Positions 1-8,599 are shown, counted from the first letter of the stretch. The stretch: 64,000 nt of DNA from CAZZNQ01 sp964655775 (GCA_964655775.1 CAZZNQ010000006.1:18868-82867), one strand, 5' to 3'. Numbers and translations: made by a program. The notes: a model not told the origin generated them from the sequence alone.

Positions 1-927
1 CAGAATGGTCGGCATCACGTCCGCCAGCACGGCGTTGCCGCCGAAGCGGCCGCCCGCCGGCACGGTGCCCGGCATGCGGAACACCAGCGGAACGCGCAGC
101 GTCGGCTCGTAGAGGCCGTGGTGGTCGAAGTAGCACTCGTGGTCGTAAAGCGTCTCCCCGTGATCGCTGTCAAAGACGATGAGGGTGTTCTCGTCCAGGC
201 CCAGGGCGGAGACGCGGGCGAAGATGTTCTGGATGCAGGCGTCCATGTAGGCCACGGCGCCGTCGTACTGGGCGATCACGTAGTCCTTGTCGGTGATGCC
301 CGGCGGCATCCAGGTTGCAAAGAAGTCGCGGAACGGCCGGAACTCGAATACGGGGTCCATGGACTTGTTCTCGGGGTCGAACTCGTCTCCGCCGTAGAAC
401 GCACGCTCGAATGGCTGCGGGGGCAGGTAGGGCGCGTGCGGGTCCATGTGCCGCAGGAAGAGGAAGAACGGTTTGCCGGTCTTCGCCAGCCGCTCCAGTT
501 CGGGCAGCGCCACCTCGTTCAGGTTCTCGGCCTTATGGCTCCTGCCTTCCTCCCAGCTTCCCCAAGCGGGGAAGTTCAGATAGTTGTCGAACCCCCTTGC
601 GGCCGGATTCTTTTCGAAGCCGACGGATGTGGTCTCGTATCCTTCCTCGCGGAGCACCTCCGCCAGCGTCGGCACGCCCTCCGCCATCGGGCCTCGGTGC
701 CGCAGGGCGACCGTGTCCGTGCCGAAGCAGTCCCGACCGGTAAGCATGCCGCCATAGCCGGAAGTGGTGGGTATGTGGGGGCTGAAGCAGTTCTCGAAGA
801 CCGCCCCTTCGGACGCGAAGCGCTCGATGTGCGGCGTCGTCAGGTGCTGATACCCGTACAGACTCATGTGGTCCGCCCGAAGGCTGTCCACCCCGATCAG
901 AAGCAGGTTGGGTTTCGATGTTGCCAT
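1..927 (-). CDS. Sulfatase-fold hydrolase, Thr nucleophile type (3' end cut by window edge)
   Basis: Alkaline-phosphatase-superfamily hydrolase (PF00884-type fold). The ATG at 927 is preceded by AGGAG; 309 codons are open to base 1, so the C-terminus lies outside the window. The metal-binding N-terminus is visible (VDSLRADH, Asp14). Where true sulfatases carry the formylglycine precursor Cys/Ser in C/S-x-P-x-R, this protein reads T54-T-S-G-Y, ten residues before the G of LTG, so it probably is not an ordinary fGly sulfatase. Thr nucleophiles are known in phosphodiesterases and phosphotransferases of the superfamily. It is the last gene seen in the minus-strand operon, 54 bp after its close paralogue, and no signal peptide is visible. 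The substrate is unknown; fold confident, reaction not. Confidence 0.85.
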   Translation of the reverse strand, partial: MATSKPNLLLIGVDSLRADHMSLYGYQHLTTPHIERFASEGAVFENCFSPHIPTTSGYGGMLTGRDCFGTDTVALRHRGPMAEGVPTLAEVLREEGYETTSVGFEKNPAARGFDNYLNFPAWGSWEEGRSHKAENLNEVALPELERLAKTGKPFFLFLRHMDPHAPYLPPQPFERAFYGGDEFDPENKSMDPVFEFRPFRDFFATWMPPGITDKDYVIAQYDGAVAYMDACIQNIFARVSALGLDENTLIVFDSDHGETLYDHECYFDHHGLYEPTLRVPLVFRMPGTVPAGGRFGGNAVLADVMPTIL

Positions 928-981
928 CTGAATGGTGCTCCTCTCATGCAACTCGTTGTGTTATCGGCACCGACTGTGCCG

Positions 982-2400
982 TCAAAGGTATCCGAGGGCG
1001 GCGAGCATCTTCTCGCGCGGGTCCCGGTGCTGGGGCGCGCGGCCTAGCGCCCCGATTCGCAGAACGTCGTACGCCTGCTGCGACGACTCGAACGGCCCCT
1101 TCACGTCCCGAGCGCCGTGCCAGCGCGGGTTCGTGTGCATCGGGTTGGTCCGGCCCGTCTCTTTCTCCCGGCGGGCGATCCAGTCCTGCATCCGCTCCTC
1201 CAAAGCCGCACAGATCTTCGGCTCCACATCCGCCAGGTTCTCCGACTCCTCCGGGTCGCGCACCAGGTTATAGAGCTCCACCTCCGGCTTGAAGTGGAAG
1301 TCCGGCTCCAGCGCGTGGATCAGCTTCCACTGGGGCGTGCGCCAGCCGTGCTTGCGCATCCAAGTGCACTCGGTGATGTAGAACTCCGCCGTGGGAACGC
1401 GGCGTTCGCCCGCCATCTCCGGGAACAGGCTCTGTCCCTCGAAGTCGATCTCCCGGTCCACGCCCAGGATGTCCAGAATGGTCGGCATCACGTCCGCCAG
1501 CACGGCGTTGCCGCCGAAGCGGCCGCCCGCCGGCACGGTGCCCGGCATGCGGAACACCAGCGGAACGCGCAGCGTCGGCTCGTAGAGACCGTGGTGGTCG
1601 AAGTAGCACTCGTGCTCGTAGAGGCTCTCGCCGTGATCGGCCGTGAGCACGACCAGCGTCGACTCGGCCAGCCCCAGATCGTCCAACGCCCCGAAAAGCC
1701 GCTGCAGGCAGATGTCCAGGTAGGCGATGGCGCCGTCGTACTGCGCCACGATGTAATCCTTGTCGGTGACGTTCGGCGGTATCCAGTTCGTGAAGAACCC
1801 GCGGAACGGCTCGAATGCCCGCACCGGGTCCATGGACTTGTTGGCGGCGTCGCACTCGTCGCCACCGTAGAAGATCCTCTTGAACGGATCCGGGGGCAGG
1901 TACGGCGCGTGCGGGTCCATGGCGCGCAGGAAGAGGAAAAATGGCTGCTCGGAATGCGCGGCCTTCTCGAGCTCCGGCACGGCGACGGCGTTCATCGCTT
2001 CCGCCTTGGGGCATTCCGTCTCGCCTTCCGAGGCCCATGCCTGGTAGCTGTGAAGACTCTCAAAGCCGCGCCCCGCAACGTTATGCTCGAAGCCGACGGA
2101 ACTGGTCAGATAGCCCTCCTCGCGCAGCACCTCCGCCAGCGTCGGCACGCCCTCGGCCATTGGGCCGACGTGCCGGAGCGCGACGGTATCCGTGCCGAAG
2201 CAGTCCCGTCCCGTCAGGATACCGCCGAAGGCGGGCGTGGTCGGGATGTGCGGGCTGAAACAGTTCTCGAACACTGCCCCACCGGCCGCGAAGCGGTCGA
2301 CGTGGGGCGTGGTCAGGTGGTGGTACCCGTGAAGACTCATGTGGTCGGCCCGAAGGCTGTCCACGGCTATCAGGAGCAGGTTCGCCTTGTCGGTCGTCAT
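982..2400 (-). CDS. Sulfatase-fold hydrolase, Thr nucleophile type (tandem paralogue)
   Basis: A 472-residue member of the sulfatase/alkaline phosphatase superfamily. It has VDSLRADH with Asp14 at the N-terminus and TADHGES further on for the second metal-binding site. The catalytic position reads T54-T-P-A-F instead of C/S-x-P-x-R, with ILTGR following at the canonical spacing, so Thr54 replaces the formylglycine residue and the usual Arg is Phe. This suggests a phosphoester or unusual ester substrate rather than classical sulfatase chemistry; that is inference. No export signal, so likely cytoplasmic. It starts 43 bp after the oxidoreductase upstream, consistent with one operon. It is nearly collinear with the gene at 1-927: both start codons and the sequence at base 1 align at a constant offset of 1473 bp. 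Confidence 0.9.
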   Translation of the reverse strand: MTTDKANLLLIAVDSLRADHMSLHGYHHLTTPHVDRFAAGGAVFENCFSPHIPTTPAFGGILTGRDCFGTDTVALRHVGPMAEGVPTLAEVLREEGYLTSSVGFEHNVAGRGFESLHSYQAWASEGETECPKAEAMNAVAVPELEKAAHSEQPFFLFLRAMDPHAPYLPPDPFKRIFYGGDECDAANKSMDPVRAFEPFRGFFTNWIPPNVTDKDYIVAQYDGAIAYLDICLQRLFGALDDLGLAESTLVVLTADHGESLYEHECYFDHHGLYEPTLRVPLVFRMPGTVPAGGRFGGNAVLADVMPTILDILGVDREIDFEGQSLFPEMAGERRVPTAEFYITECTWMRKHGWRTPQWKLIHALEPDFHFKPEVELYNLVRDPEESENLADVEPKICAALEERMQDWIARREKETGRTNPMHTNPRWHGARDVKGPFESSQQAYDVLRIGALGRAPQHRDPREKMLAALGYL

Positions 2401-2443
2401 GCGCCGCGCCTCCTTGCGGCCGATTCAGACATCTGCGCAGGTC

Positions 2444-3499
2444 TCAGATCTTGCTCTCTTCGAAGGTTACGCGCCGTCCCTGTTCCGCCGACTCGTAACA
2501 GGCCAGGACAAGGCGCAGCACCGCCCGTCCGTCCTCGGCGGTCGCTATCGGAGCTCGCTCGCCCCGCAGGAACTCCGCCAGGGGCCGTGCCAGCCCGGCT
2601 ATCCGTTCCCTCTGGCCGCCGATGTCCGGCAGGTCGCTCACCGTCCATCCGTCCGCGCCCTGGACGTACCACTTCAACTGGATTCCGCCGGGCGGACGCG
2701 GCACGCCGGAACTCGGACCGTCGCCGTAGTTGCCGACGATCATGCCCTTCTCGCAGACGATCTCCAACGTGTTCTCGCCCGCCGGGGCGACGAAGGTGCA
2801 GGAGACCTCCGCAAACGCGCCGCCGGCGCACCGGTAGACGGCGATGGCGTTGTCGTTTGGGACCGCCGGATTCAGCAGCGTGCCCATCTCCGCCACCACG
2901 CTCACCGGCATTCCCAGTAGCCAGTAGACGAAGTCCACGGCGTGGGCGGCGTCGTCGGCGAAGATATCGCGATTCAGGTCCGGCTGCACGTGCCAGGTCT
3001 TCTCGAAGTCGGGCCAGAGCTGCGTGGAGAGGCAGTGCCGGCGCCGCACCATGTAGACCTTGCCGAGCCGACCGTTGCGCAGTAGGTCGCGCGCCTTCAG
3101 GTTCTGGGGATCGACGCGCATCTGCCAGGCCATCGTGAACGGCACGCCGCCCCGCTTCACGGCGTCGACGATGCGGTCGGCCTCGTCCATCGTCAGCGCG
3201 ATCGGCTTCTGCAGCACGACGGCCTTGCCCGCCTCCGCCGCCGATTCCACGAGATCGGCGTGCAGCGACGTCTCGGCGGCGACGATAACCGCGTCCACGT
3301 CCTGTCGGGAAAGCAGCGCCTCAGCCGACGGCTCCTGCTCCAGTCCGTAGTCGTCGCAGGCCGCGCCAGCCCGGCCGTTGTCGTGATCCCAACCGGCAAC
3401 AACGCGGACGCCGATCAAGGGGTCCTCGCGCCACTCGTCGCAGTAGGTGCGCACGTGCCCATGGGCGAAGCCGAGTATGCCGACGCGGACCGGTTCCAT
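2444..3499 (-). CDS. Gfo/Idh/MocA family oxidoreductase
   Basis: A 351-residue NAD(P)-dependent sugar or polyol dehydrogenase-like protein. The Rossmann segment is RVGILGFAHGH (about residues 5-15), slightly unusual because the second glycine of GxGxxG is replaced. The cofactor/catalytic Lys lies in LQKP (Lys98; EKP in most relatives). The C-terminal alpha/beta substrate domain follows, with FADDAAHAVDF in the position of the usual metal/substrate His region. It starts 7 bp after the isomerase stop, so the two are probably co-translated. Family members oxidise hydroxyls of sugars, inositols or sugar acids, or act in oxidation/elimination schemes. The exact substrate cannot be read. Confidence 0.88.
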   Translation of the reverse strand: MEPVRVGILGFAHGHVRTYCDEWREDPLIGVRVVAGWDHDNGRAGAACDDYGLEQEPSAEALLSRQDVDAVIVAAETSLHADLVESAAEAGKAVVLQKPIALTMDEADRIVDAVKRGGVPFTMAWQMRVDPQNLKARDLLRNGRLGKVYMVRRRHCLSTQLWPDFEKTWHVQPDLNRDIFADDAAHAVDFVYWLLGMPVSVVAEMGTLLNPAVPNDNAIAVYRCAGGAFAEVSCTFVAPAGENTLEIVCEKGMIVGNYGDGPSSGVPRPPGGIQLKWYVQGADGWTVSDLPDIGGQRERIAGLARPLAEFLRGERAPIATAEDGRAVLRLVLACYESAEQGRRVTFEESKI

Positions 3500-3506
3500 G
3501 GCTCGG

Positions 3507-4304
3507 CTACCTTCCCAGTGCCTTCAGACAGGCGTTCATGTAGCCCCGGCTCTCTGCGGCCACAATCGCCTTCTGGGACAGGTTCAGATGCTTCGCGCCG
3601 ATCACCTCCAGGCAGACCGGTCCGTCGTAGTCGGCATCGACCATCGCCTTGAAGTAGCCCAACAGGTCGATGTCGCCGCGCCCGCAGGCCTGATCCTGAG
3701 CCAGACCGGGCGAGGGACCCGGGCCCTTGCAGTCGCGGATGTGGACGTGACGCACCCGGTCGATGACCTTGGGCAGCGCTTCGGCCGGGTTCTCGCCCGC
3801 GCGATGGATGTGGCTGGGGTCCATGTCGATGCCGAACGCCGGGGACTGGATCTTCTCCATGGCACGCAGCGTAGTGGGCGTATCGTGAATGCAGGCGCCC
3901 ACGTGCGCCTTCACGCAGAGCGTTACGCCGTGCTCGGTGGCCAGTTCCGCCATGGCCGCCATCTTGTCGGTCTGGCGGTCGAAGTCCTCCGGCACATCCT
4001 CCTTGCCGCCGGGGCCGATGTTTACCACCGGTATCCCCAGCGCCTGCGCGGCCGCGAACGCCATCTTCAGTCGCTCCGCGTCCAGCGATGCCTCCTCCAT
4101 GGAGAGCAGTTCTAGACCCAGGTCGGACGCCAGGGCGGTGATATCGTCCGCCTGCTCCTCCCAGCGGTCCAGCTCCAGATGCTCGCACATGCCCTTTATG
4201 GCCGACAGCTCCACGCCGTCGTAACCGGCCCAGGCGATGTGCTCCATGGCCGTCTTCAGATCGTGCTCCACGAAGAGCACGGAGTTCACTCCCAGCTTGA
4301 TCAT
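3507..4304 (-). CDS. Sugar phosphate isomerase/epimerase-like TIM barrel (AP endonuclease 2 family)
   Basis: A 265-residue xylose-isomerase-like TIM barrel. Metal-site segments recognisable from the family are ELSAIKG near the first strands, VKAHVGACIHD (131-141), GIDMDPSHI (158-166, Asp160/162 and His165), HVHIRDCKG (186-194) and CLEVIG (Glu233). Such proteins isomerise or epimerise keto-sugars or inosose-type intermediates. It lies between two Gfo/Idh/MocA genes, 7 bp before one and 46 bp after the other; this pairing is typical of sugar or inositol catabolism by redox epimerisation. The length is normal for the family. The substrate is unknown. Confidence 0.88.
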   Translation of the reverse strand: MIKLGVNSVLFVEHDLKTAMEHIAWAGYDGVELSAIKGMCEHLELDRWEEQADDITALASDLGLELLSMEEASLDAERLKMAFAAAQALGIPVVNIGPGGKEDVPEDFDRQTDKMAAMAELATEHGVTLCVKAHVGACIHDTPTTLRAMEKIQSPAFGIDMDPSHIHRAGENPAEALPKVIDRVRHVHIRDCKGPGPSPGLAQDQACGRGDIDLLGYFKAMVDADYDGPVCLEVIGAKHLNLSQKAIVAAESRGYMNACLKALGR

Positions 4305-4350
4305 GTCGGTTGCCTCCGGTAGATCAGGTGCGTTAGTTCGAGACGCCGGA

Positions 4351-5340
4351 TCAGACGTCGACCGACTCCCCGGTCTGGAACGATTTGATGGCGCCTTCGA
4401 TTATGCGCTGTGCGCGCAGGGCCGCTTCGCCGGACGCCTCGATCTGGTCCGGCGGTGTGTCGGCAATGAGCTGATCGACCCAGTGCGATATGCGGCTCTT
4501 GAACGTGTCGGCGAAGCTGCGCATTCCGCCCAGGTAGTCGTAGCGCTCGACCTCGATGCTGCGCCGCGGATAGAAGTACAGACGTTCGCAGGCGTCTTCG
4601 ATCACGAAGCGTCCGTCGGATCCGGCCACGTCGCAGGTCTCCAGTCCGAAGCCGACGCCGGCGTCGTAACTGCCGGTGAGGTTGCCGACCACGCCGTTCT
4701 CGAACAGCATGCCCACCTGGGCATTGGACCAGATGGTGCGCCCCTTGCCCTTCGACAGGAATGCGTGCACGGTCTTCACATCGCCGCAGAAGTAGCGCAT
4801 TACGTCGACCGAGTGCGGGTGCAGGGCCCGCATGTGGAACCACGGCGAGGTCTCGTTCGGGTTGTTGATCCACATGCGCATGTTGATGAGGTGAAGCTGC
4901 CCCAGGCGGCCCTGGTCGACCCATTCCTTGGCGCGCAGGGCGGCGGGGGTGAAGCGGTGGTTCAGGTCGATGGCGTAGGGGACATTCTTCTCCCTGGCCA
5001 GCGCGACCATCTCTTCGGCTTCCTCTATGTTGTTCGAGATAGGTTTCTCGCCCAGAACGGGAAACCCGGCGCCCAGAAGCTCCATAGTGGGCTCGTAGTG
5101 ATCGCCGCCGTTCTCCACACCGGCGGTGCACATGCTGCACGCGTCGATCTCGATGCCGCTGTCCAGCATCTCCTGGACGCTGCAAAACGCCTTCGCGTCG
5201 TAGGCGTCGGCGGCCTTGTCGGCCTTCTCCTCGATGATATCGCACACGGCGACCACGTCGGCCTGCTCCAGGTCGGTGTAGACCTGCGCGTGCTTATTGC
5301 CGATGTTGCCCAACCCGACGATTCCGATCTTCAGTGCCAT
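4351..5340 (-). CDS. Gfo/Idh/MocA family oxidoreductase
   Basis: A 329-residue NAD(P)-dependent oxidoreductase with a canonical dinucleotide-binding loop GLGNIG (9-14) and the catalytic-site EKP motif (98-100). It is clearly diverged from the second family member at 2444-3499, so the two probably act on different intermediates. The predicted role is oxidation or reduction of a cyclic polyol or sugar-acid intermediate in the same minus-strand pathway. It is separated by 121 bp from the aminotransferase upstream, the largest gap in the operon, so an internal promoter or processing site is possible, though no convincing -35/-10 pair was seen. No signal peptide. Confidence 0.88.
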   Translation of the reverse strand: MALKIGIVGLGNIGNKHAQVYTDLEQADVVAVCDIIEEKADKAADAYDAKAFCSVQEMLDSGIEIDACSMCTAGVENGGDHYEPTMELLGAGFPVLGEKPISNNIEEAEEMVALAREKNVPYAIDLNHRFTPAALRAKEWVDQGRLGQLHLINMRMWINNPNETSPWFHMRALHPHSVDVMRYFCGDVKTVHAFLSKGKGRTIWSNAQVGMLFENGVVGNLTGSYDAGVGFGLETCDVAGSDGRFVIEDACERLYFYPRRSIEVERYDYLGGMRSFADTFKSRISHWVDQLIADTPPDQIEASGEAALRAQRIIEGAIKSFQTGESVDV

Positions 5341-5461
5341 CTGCTCTTCTCCGACCTGTTACGGGATTTGCCGGCAAAACGGTTAGACAATACGTCGGGC
5401 GGGACGTCATATCCAGTGAATGCGGCGAAACACGGGGAAATCGCCGTGAAACTCACCGGCT

Positions 5462-6640
5462 TCAGGCCGGCCTTCCCTCATATTCGCTCTCCGCCGCCTG
5501 CACGGCACGTCCGTCGCCCGGCGCCGCGTCCATCTCCGCGAGCACGGTTTCCAGGGCGTGGAGGGCCGCTGTGACATGCTTTTTCGTGGCGCTCTCACCC
5601 ATGAGACCGATGCGCCATGCTTTGCCCTTGAACTCGCCGAGTCCGCCGCCGAACTCGATGCCGTGGTCCGCCAGCAGACGCCTGCGCACTTCGGCCTCGT
5701 CGACCCCCTCGGGAGCGCCGACGGCATTGAGCATGGGAAGCTGGTGATCGGGGTCGGCCAGGTACCGCAGGTCCAGGGCCTCCAGCCCGGCCTTCAGCGC
5801 ACGGTGATGGCCGAGGTGCCGTCGCCATCGCCGCTCAAGTCCTTCCTCCACCACGATGCCGAGGGCCGCGTGGAGGCCGTAGATCATGTTCACCGGCGCG
5901 GTGTGATGGTAGAGGCGCTCTGTGCCCCAGTACTGCCGCACCATGCCCATGTCCAGATACCAGCTCTGCACCTTGTCCTTCCGACTCGACATGGCATCTT
6001 CGGCGGCGCGGCTGAAGGTCACGGGCGCCAGGCCGGGCGGACAAGACAGGCATTTCTGGCTTCCTGAGTAGCAGGCGTCGATCTGCCAGCCGTCCACGTC
6101 CACCTCCATGCCGCCAAGGCTGGTCACAGCGTCCACGAGGAGCAGGGCGCCTTCTTCATGAACCACTTCGCTGACCGGCTCGATCGGCTGGGCGGCGCCC
6201 GTGCTGGTCTCGGCATGAACGATGCCCACCAGCTTGAAAGGCCCCTCCTCCCACATGGCATCCCGGATCTGCTCCGCGGCGAACACGCGGCCCCAGGGCA
6301 CGCTGACGGTAGTCACCTCGGCACCGGCCCGCTCGGCCACGTCGGCCATGCGCGTGCCGAACACGCCCTGGACGCAGACCAGCATTCGATCGCCCGGCTC
6401 CACCAGATTGACCACACAGGTTTCCATGCCGGCCGATCCGGTCCCGCTGACAGCGAGCGTAAGTTCGTTCTCCGTCTGGAACACGACCTGGAGACGGGCT
6501 CGCACGTCGTTAAGGACTTCAAGGAACTGAGGGTCGAGGTGGCCGATCGTGGGTCGGGCCATCGCTTCAAGAACGCGGGGATTGACGTCCGACGGTCCCG
6601 GCCCCATCAGCATCCGCGGCCATATGTCTTCGGTGTTCAT
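5462..6640 (-). CDS. Class V aminotransferase (alanine-glyoxylate / serine-pyruvate type)
   Basis: A 392-residue PLP enzyme of the AGT/SPT group. It opens with LMGPGPSDVNPRVL, diagnostic of this subgroup. It has SGTGSAGMET in the cofactor phosphate region, HAETSTG (142-148), the PLP-pyridine Asp170 in LLLVDAV, and the Schiff-base Lys196 in SGSQKCLS. The ATG at 6640 was chosen because homologues begin just before the GPGPS motif and a GGAG stands upstream; the frame is open further 5' but reads as non-protein sequence overlapping the neighbour. It transfers an amino group between a small amino acid (Ala, Ser, phosphonate- or sulfonate-type) and glyoxylate or pyruvate. Within this operon it may deaminate an amino-bearing substrate; that is inference. 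Confidence 0.9.
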   Translation of the reverse strand: MNTEDIWPRMLMGPGPSDVNPRVLEAMARPTIGHLDPQFLEVLNDVRARLQVVFQTENELTLAVSGTGSAGMETCVVNLVEPGDRMLVCVQGVFGTRMADVAERAGAEVTTVSVPWGRVFAAEQIRDAMWEEGPFKLVGIVHAETSTGAAQPIEPVSEVVHEEGALLLVDAVTSLGGMEVDVDGWQIDACYSGSQKCLSCPPGLAPVTFSRAAEDAMSSRKDKVQSWYLDMGMVRQYWGTERLYHHTAPVNMIYGLHAALGIVVEEGLERRWRRHLGHHRALKAGLEALDLRYLADPDHQLPMLNAVGAPEGVDEAEVRRRLLADHGIEFGGGLGEFKGKAWRIGLMGESATKKHVTAALHALETVLAEMDAAPGDGRAVQAAESEYEGRPA

Positions 6641-6665
6641 CTGCGGCTGTCTCCGTTCGTCGGGA

Positions 6666-7634
6666 TCAGCGGTTGTAGTCCGGAATCGGTCCGCGCAGCT
6701 CGTCCCACACGGCGTCACAGCCCTCCAGCACGTCCTCGGGCAGCGGCCCGCTGCAGGCGGCCAGGTTCTGGTCCAACTGGGCCGGCGAGCTGGCCCCAAG
6801 GATGATGCACGAGACGTCCGGCTGCGATAGCAGCCAACGCAGGGACAGCTCGACGAGCGAGATCCCCGCCTTGTCGGCGACTTCGCCGAGCCGGCTCACC
6901 GCGTCGAAGAGCCTGTCGTGCCAGTAGCGCCCGCGATACATCTCTTTTCGCCCGAAGCGCGTGTCCTCGTCCGGCTTCGTGCCCTTGGTGTGCTTGCCGG
7001 TCAGCAGTCCGCCGGCCAGCGGATTGTAGACCAGCGTCCCGAGGCCGAACTCGCGGCACATCGGCAGCAGTTCCTGCTCTATGCCGCGCGCGATCAGGTT
7101 GTACATCGGCTGCACGCTGACGATCGGGTGCCAGTCCCGACGGTCGCAAATCCAGAGCGCACGGCAGATCTGCCAGGCGGCGTAGTTCGAGACGCCGGCG
7201 TAGCGCACCTTGCCGGAGCGCACGAGTTCGTCCAGAGCGCCCAATGACTCCTCCAGCGGTGTGGTGTAGTCCGGCTGATGGAGCTGATACAGGTCGACGT
7301 AGTCCATCGAGAGTCGGCGCAGGCTGTCATCCACCGCCTTCAGGATGTGTCGCCGGGATAGCCCGCGGTCGTTCTCGCCGGGCCCCATCGGATTGAATAC
7401 TTTGGTGGCGACGACGACCTCATCCCGCCGTCCGCGAAGGGCCTTGCCGAGAATCTCTTCGGAGACTCCCTTGTTGTAGGCATCGGCGGTGTCGAAGAAC
7501 GTCACGCCTGCGTCGAGGCACCGCTCCACCATGCGGATGGATTCGGCCTCGTCGGCTTGATCGCCGAACGTCATCGTGCCCATGCACAGCCGTGAGACTT
7601 TGAGTCCACAGTTTCCCAGACCCGGATAATCCAT
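6666..7634 (-). CDS. Aldo/keto reductase
   Basis: A 322-residue NADPH-dependent (beta/alpha)8 aldo/keto reductase. All four catalytic residues are visible: Asp48 and Tyr53 in FFDTADAYNKG, Lys78 in VVATKVFNP and His119 in LYQLHQPD. The start at 7634 gives the usual family N-terminus (MDYPGLGNCGLKVS) and lies 16 bp after the RraA-like stop. The frame is open well upstream, but that part overlaps the RraA-like gene and does not resemble protein. It probably reduces or oxidises a carbonyl/hydroxyl intermediate of the pathway encoded by the operon. The substrate is unknown. Confidence 0.92.
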   Translation of the reverse strand: MDYPGLGNCGLKVSRLCMGTMTFGDQADEAESIRMVERCLDAGVTFFDTADAYNKGVSEEILGKALRGRRDEVVVATKVFNPMGPGENDRGLSRRHILKAVDDSLRRLSMDYVDLYQLHQPDYTTPLEESLGALDELVRSGKVRYAGVSNYAAWQICRALWICDRRDWHPIVSVQPMYNLIARGIEQELLPMCREFGLGTLVYNPLAGGLLTGKHTKGTKPDEDTRFGRKEMYRGRYWHDRLFDAVSRLGEVADKAGISLVELSLRWLLSQPDVSCIILGASSPAQLDQNLAACSGPLPEDVLEGCDAVWDELRGPIPDYNR

Positions 7635-7650
7635 GCTCTCGCCCCTTTCG

Positions 7651-8382
7651 CTACTGACCCTCCGGCTCCACCGTGAAGTCCATCGGAAGGCCCAGTTTCT
7701 CGTAGAGCTTCCGCCGCCCTGCGCTGTCGCCCTCGTGAACGGTGCGCGCATACGCGGCCACGTCCTTTGCCCGGTCGTAAGGCACGACGATGACGCCGTC
7801 CCCGTCCGCCACCACCACGTCTCCCGGCCGCACGAACACCCCGCCGACCGTGACCGGCTGCATGGTGGACTCCAGTTCGAGCCGGCCCGGTCGGATGCCG
7901 CGCCAGACGCCCGGACAGTAAACGGGGAAGCCCTGCTTGATGATCTCATCGGTGTCGCGCGCGCCGCCGTTGGTGACGGCGCCGACGATGCCGGCCGCCA
8001 TCCAGTCCAGTGAATTCGCCGACCCGATGTAGCCGCAGTCCTTGACGCCTGCCGCGTCGATGACCAGGAAATCGCCGGCATGAATCTCAGCGGACCTGGG
8101 TCCCTGGGCCAGCTTGCCGTACCACTCACCGCGGAACTTCCGGTATTCTTCCACAGTGTCGAAAACGGGTGCCCGCTTGTTCGTCGGCACGAAGCGTAAG
8201 GTATGGGCGATGCCGTAGGCGCGGTGCGAGAACGAATCGATGTCGCGCCAGAGCGGGCGGATCTCCCTGTCCATCAGGCCGACGTCCTGCAGCCCGACGG
8301 CGTCCATGCCGTCGCACACGTCGGTCACGCGAAGGCCGTTGAACAGCCCGAGCACCTCTTGCCTCTCGTCCTGCGTTGCCAT
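7651..8382 (-). CDS. RraA-like protein (HMG/CHA aldolase family)
   Basis: A 243-residue protein of the RraA / 4-hydroxy-4-methyl-2-oxoglutarate aldolase family. The active-site stretch is visible: HAGDFLVIDAAG, GSANS near residue 120, and AVTNGGARD with Arg142-Asp143, which bind substrate and divalent metal in aldolase members. Such enzymes cleave or decarboxylate oxo-acids to pyruvate; others (true RraA) only regulate RNase E. In a catabolic operon with an aminotransferase and reductases, an aldolase or decarboxylase role is more likely. It is the first gene of the minus-strand operon, with its own promoter at 8449-8477. Confidence 0.85.
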   Translation of the reverse strand: MATQDERQEVLGLFNGLRVTDVCDGMDAVGLQDVGLMDREIRPLWRDIDSFSHRAYGIAHTLRFVPTNKRAPVFDTVEEYRKFRGEWYGKLAQGPRSAEIHAGDFLVIDAAGVKDCGYIGSANSLDWMAAGIVGAVTNGGARDTDEIIKQGFPVYCPGVWRGIRPGRLELESTMQPVTVGGVFVRPGDVVVADGDGVIVVPYDRAKDVAAYARTVHEGDSAGRRKLYEKLGLPMDFTVEPEGQ

Positions 8383-8448
8383 CGTACGTCTCCCGGTCCA
8401 TCGGATTCGTCGACACGGCCCGGCTGCATCCGGACCACCATCAGGGCG

Positions 8449-8477
8449 ATTCTAACATCGGCGCGGCGGGAGTCCAA
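8449..8477 (-). promoter_or_regulatory. Predicted sigma70-type promoter of the minus-strand catabolic operon
   Basis: Read on the minus strand: TTGGAC (8472-8477), a 17 bp spacer, then TAGAAT (8449-8454, five of six matches to TATAAT). It sits 67 bp upstream of the RraA-like start and faces away from the promoter at 8502-8530, so 8383-8599 is a compact divergent control region. Confidence 0.6.
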
Positions 8478-8501
8478 CGGAGGGCAAATCCGGTCACGTG
8501 A

Positions 8502-8530
8502 TTGACTTGCCCCGGGCAGCCCTCTAGGAT
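8502..8530 (+). promoter_or_regulatory. Predicted sigma70-type promoter of the acetyl-CoA-synthase-like gene
   Basis: TTGACT (8502-8507), a 17 bp spacer, TAGGAT (8525-8530). It lies 69 bp before the ATG at 8600 and diverges from the operon promoter at 8449-8477; the -35 boxes are only 24 bp apart, so a shared regulator could control both. Confidence 0.6.
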
Positions 8531-8599
8531 GGGAGTTGGCGGGGGGCGCCATGTACTCGGCCGCCGGCTCGCCCTGTTCCAGGTAAGCGAGACCGGCCG

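Larger units (their letters stand above)
1..2400. repeat. Tandem gene duplication, ~1.47 kb unit
   Basis: Bases 1-927 align with 1474-2400 at a constant offset of 1473 bp with no net insertion or deletion. Bases 1-114 are identical to 1474-1587; the first mismatch is at 115/1588, and another run of about 26 identical bases follows. Elsewhere the copies differ more, especially in the mid-protein segment around 540-620 versus 2010-2090. The patchy identity fits tandem duplication followed by divergence with local gene conversion. Confidence 0.85.
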
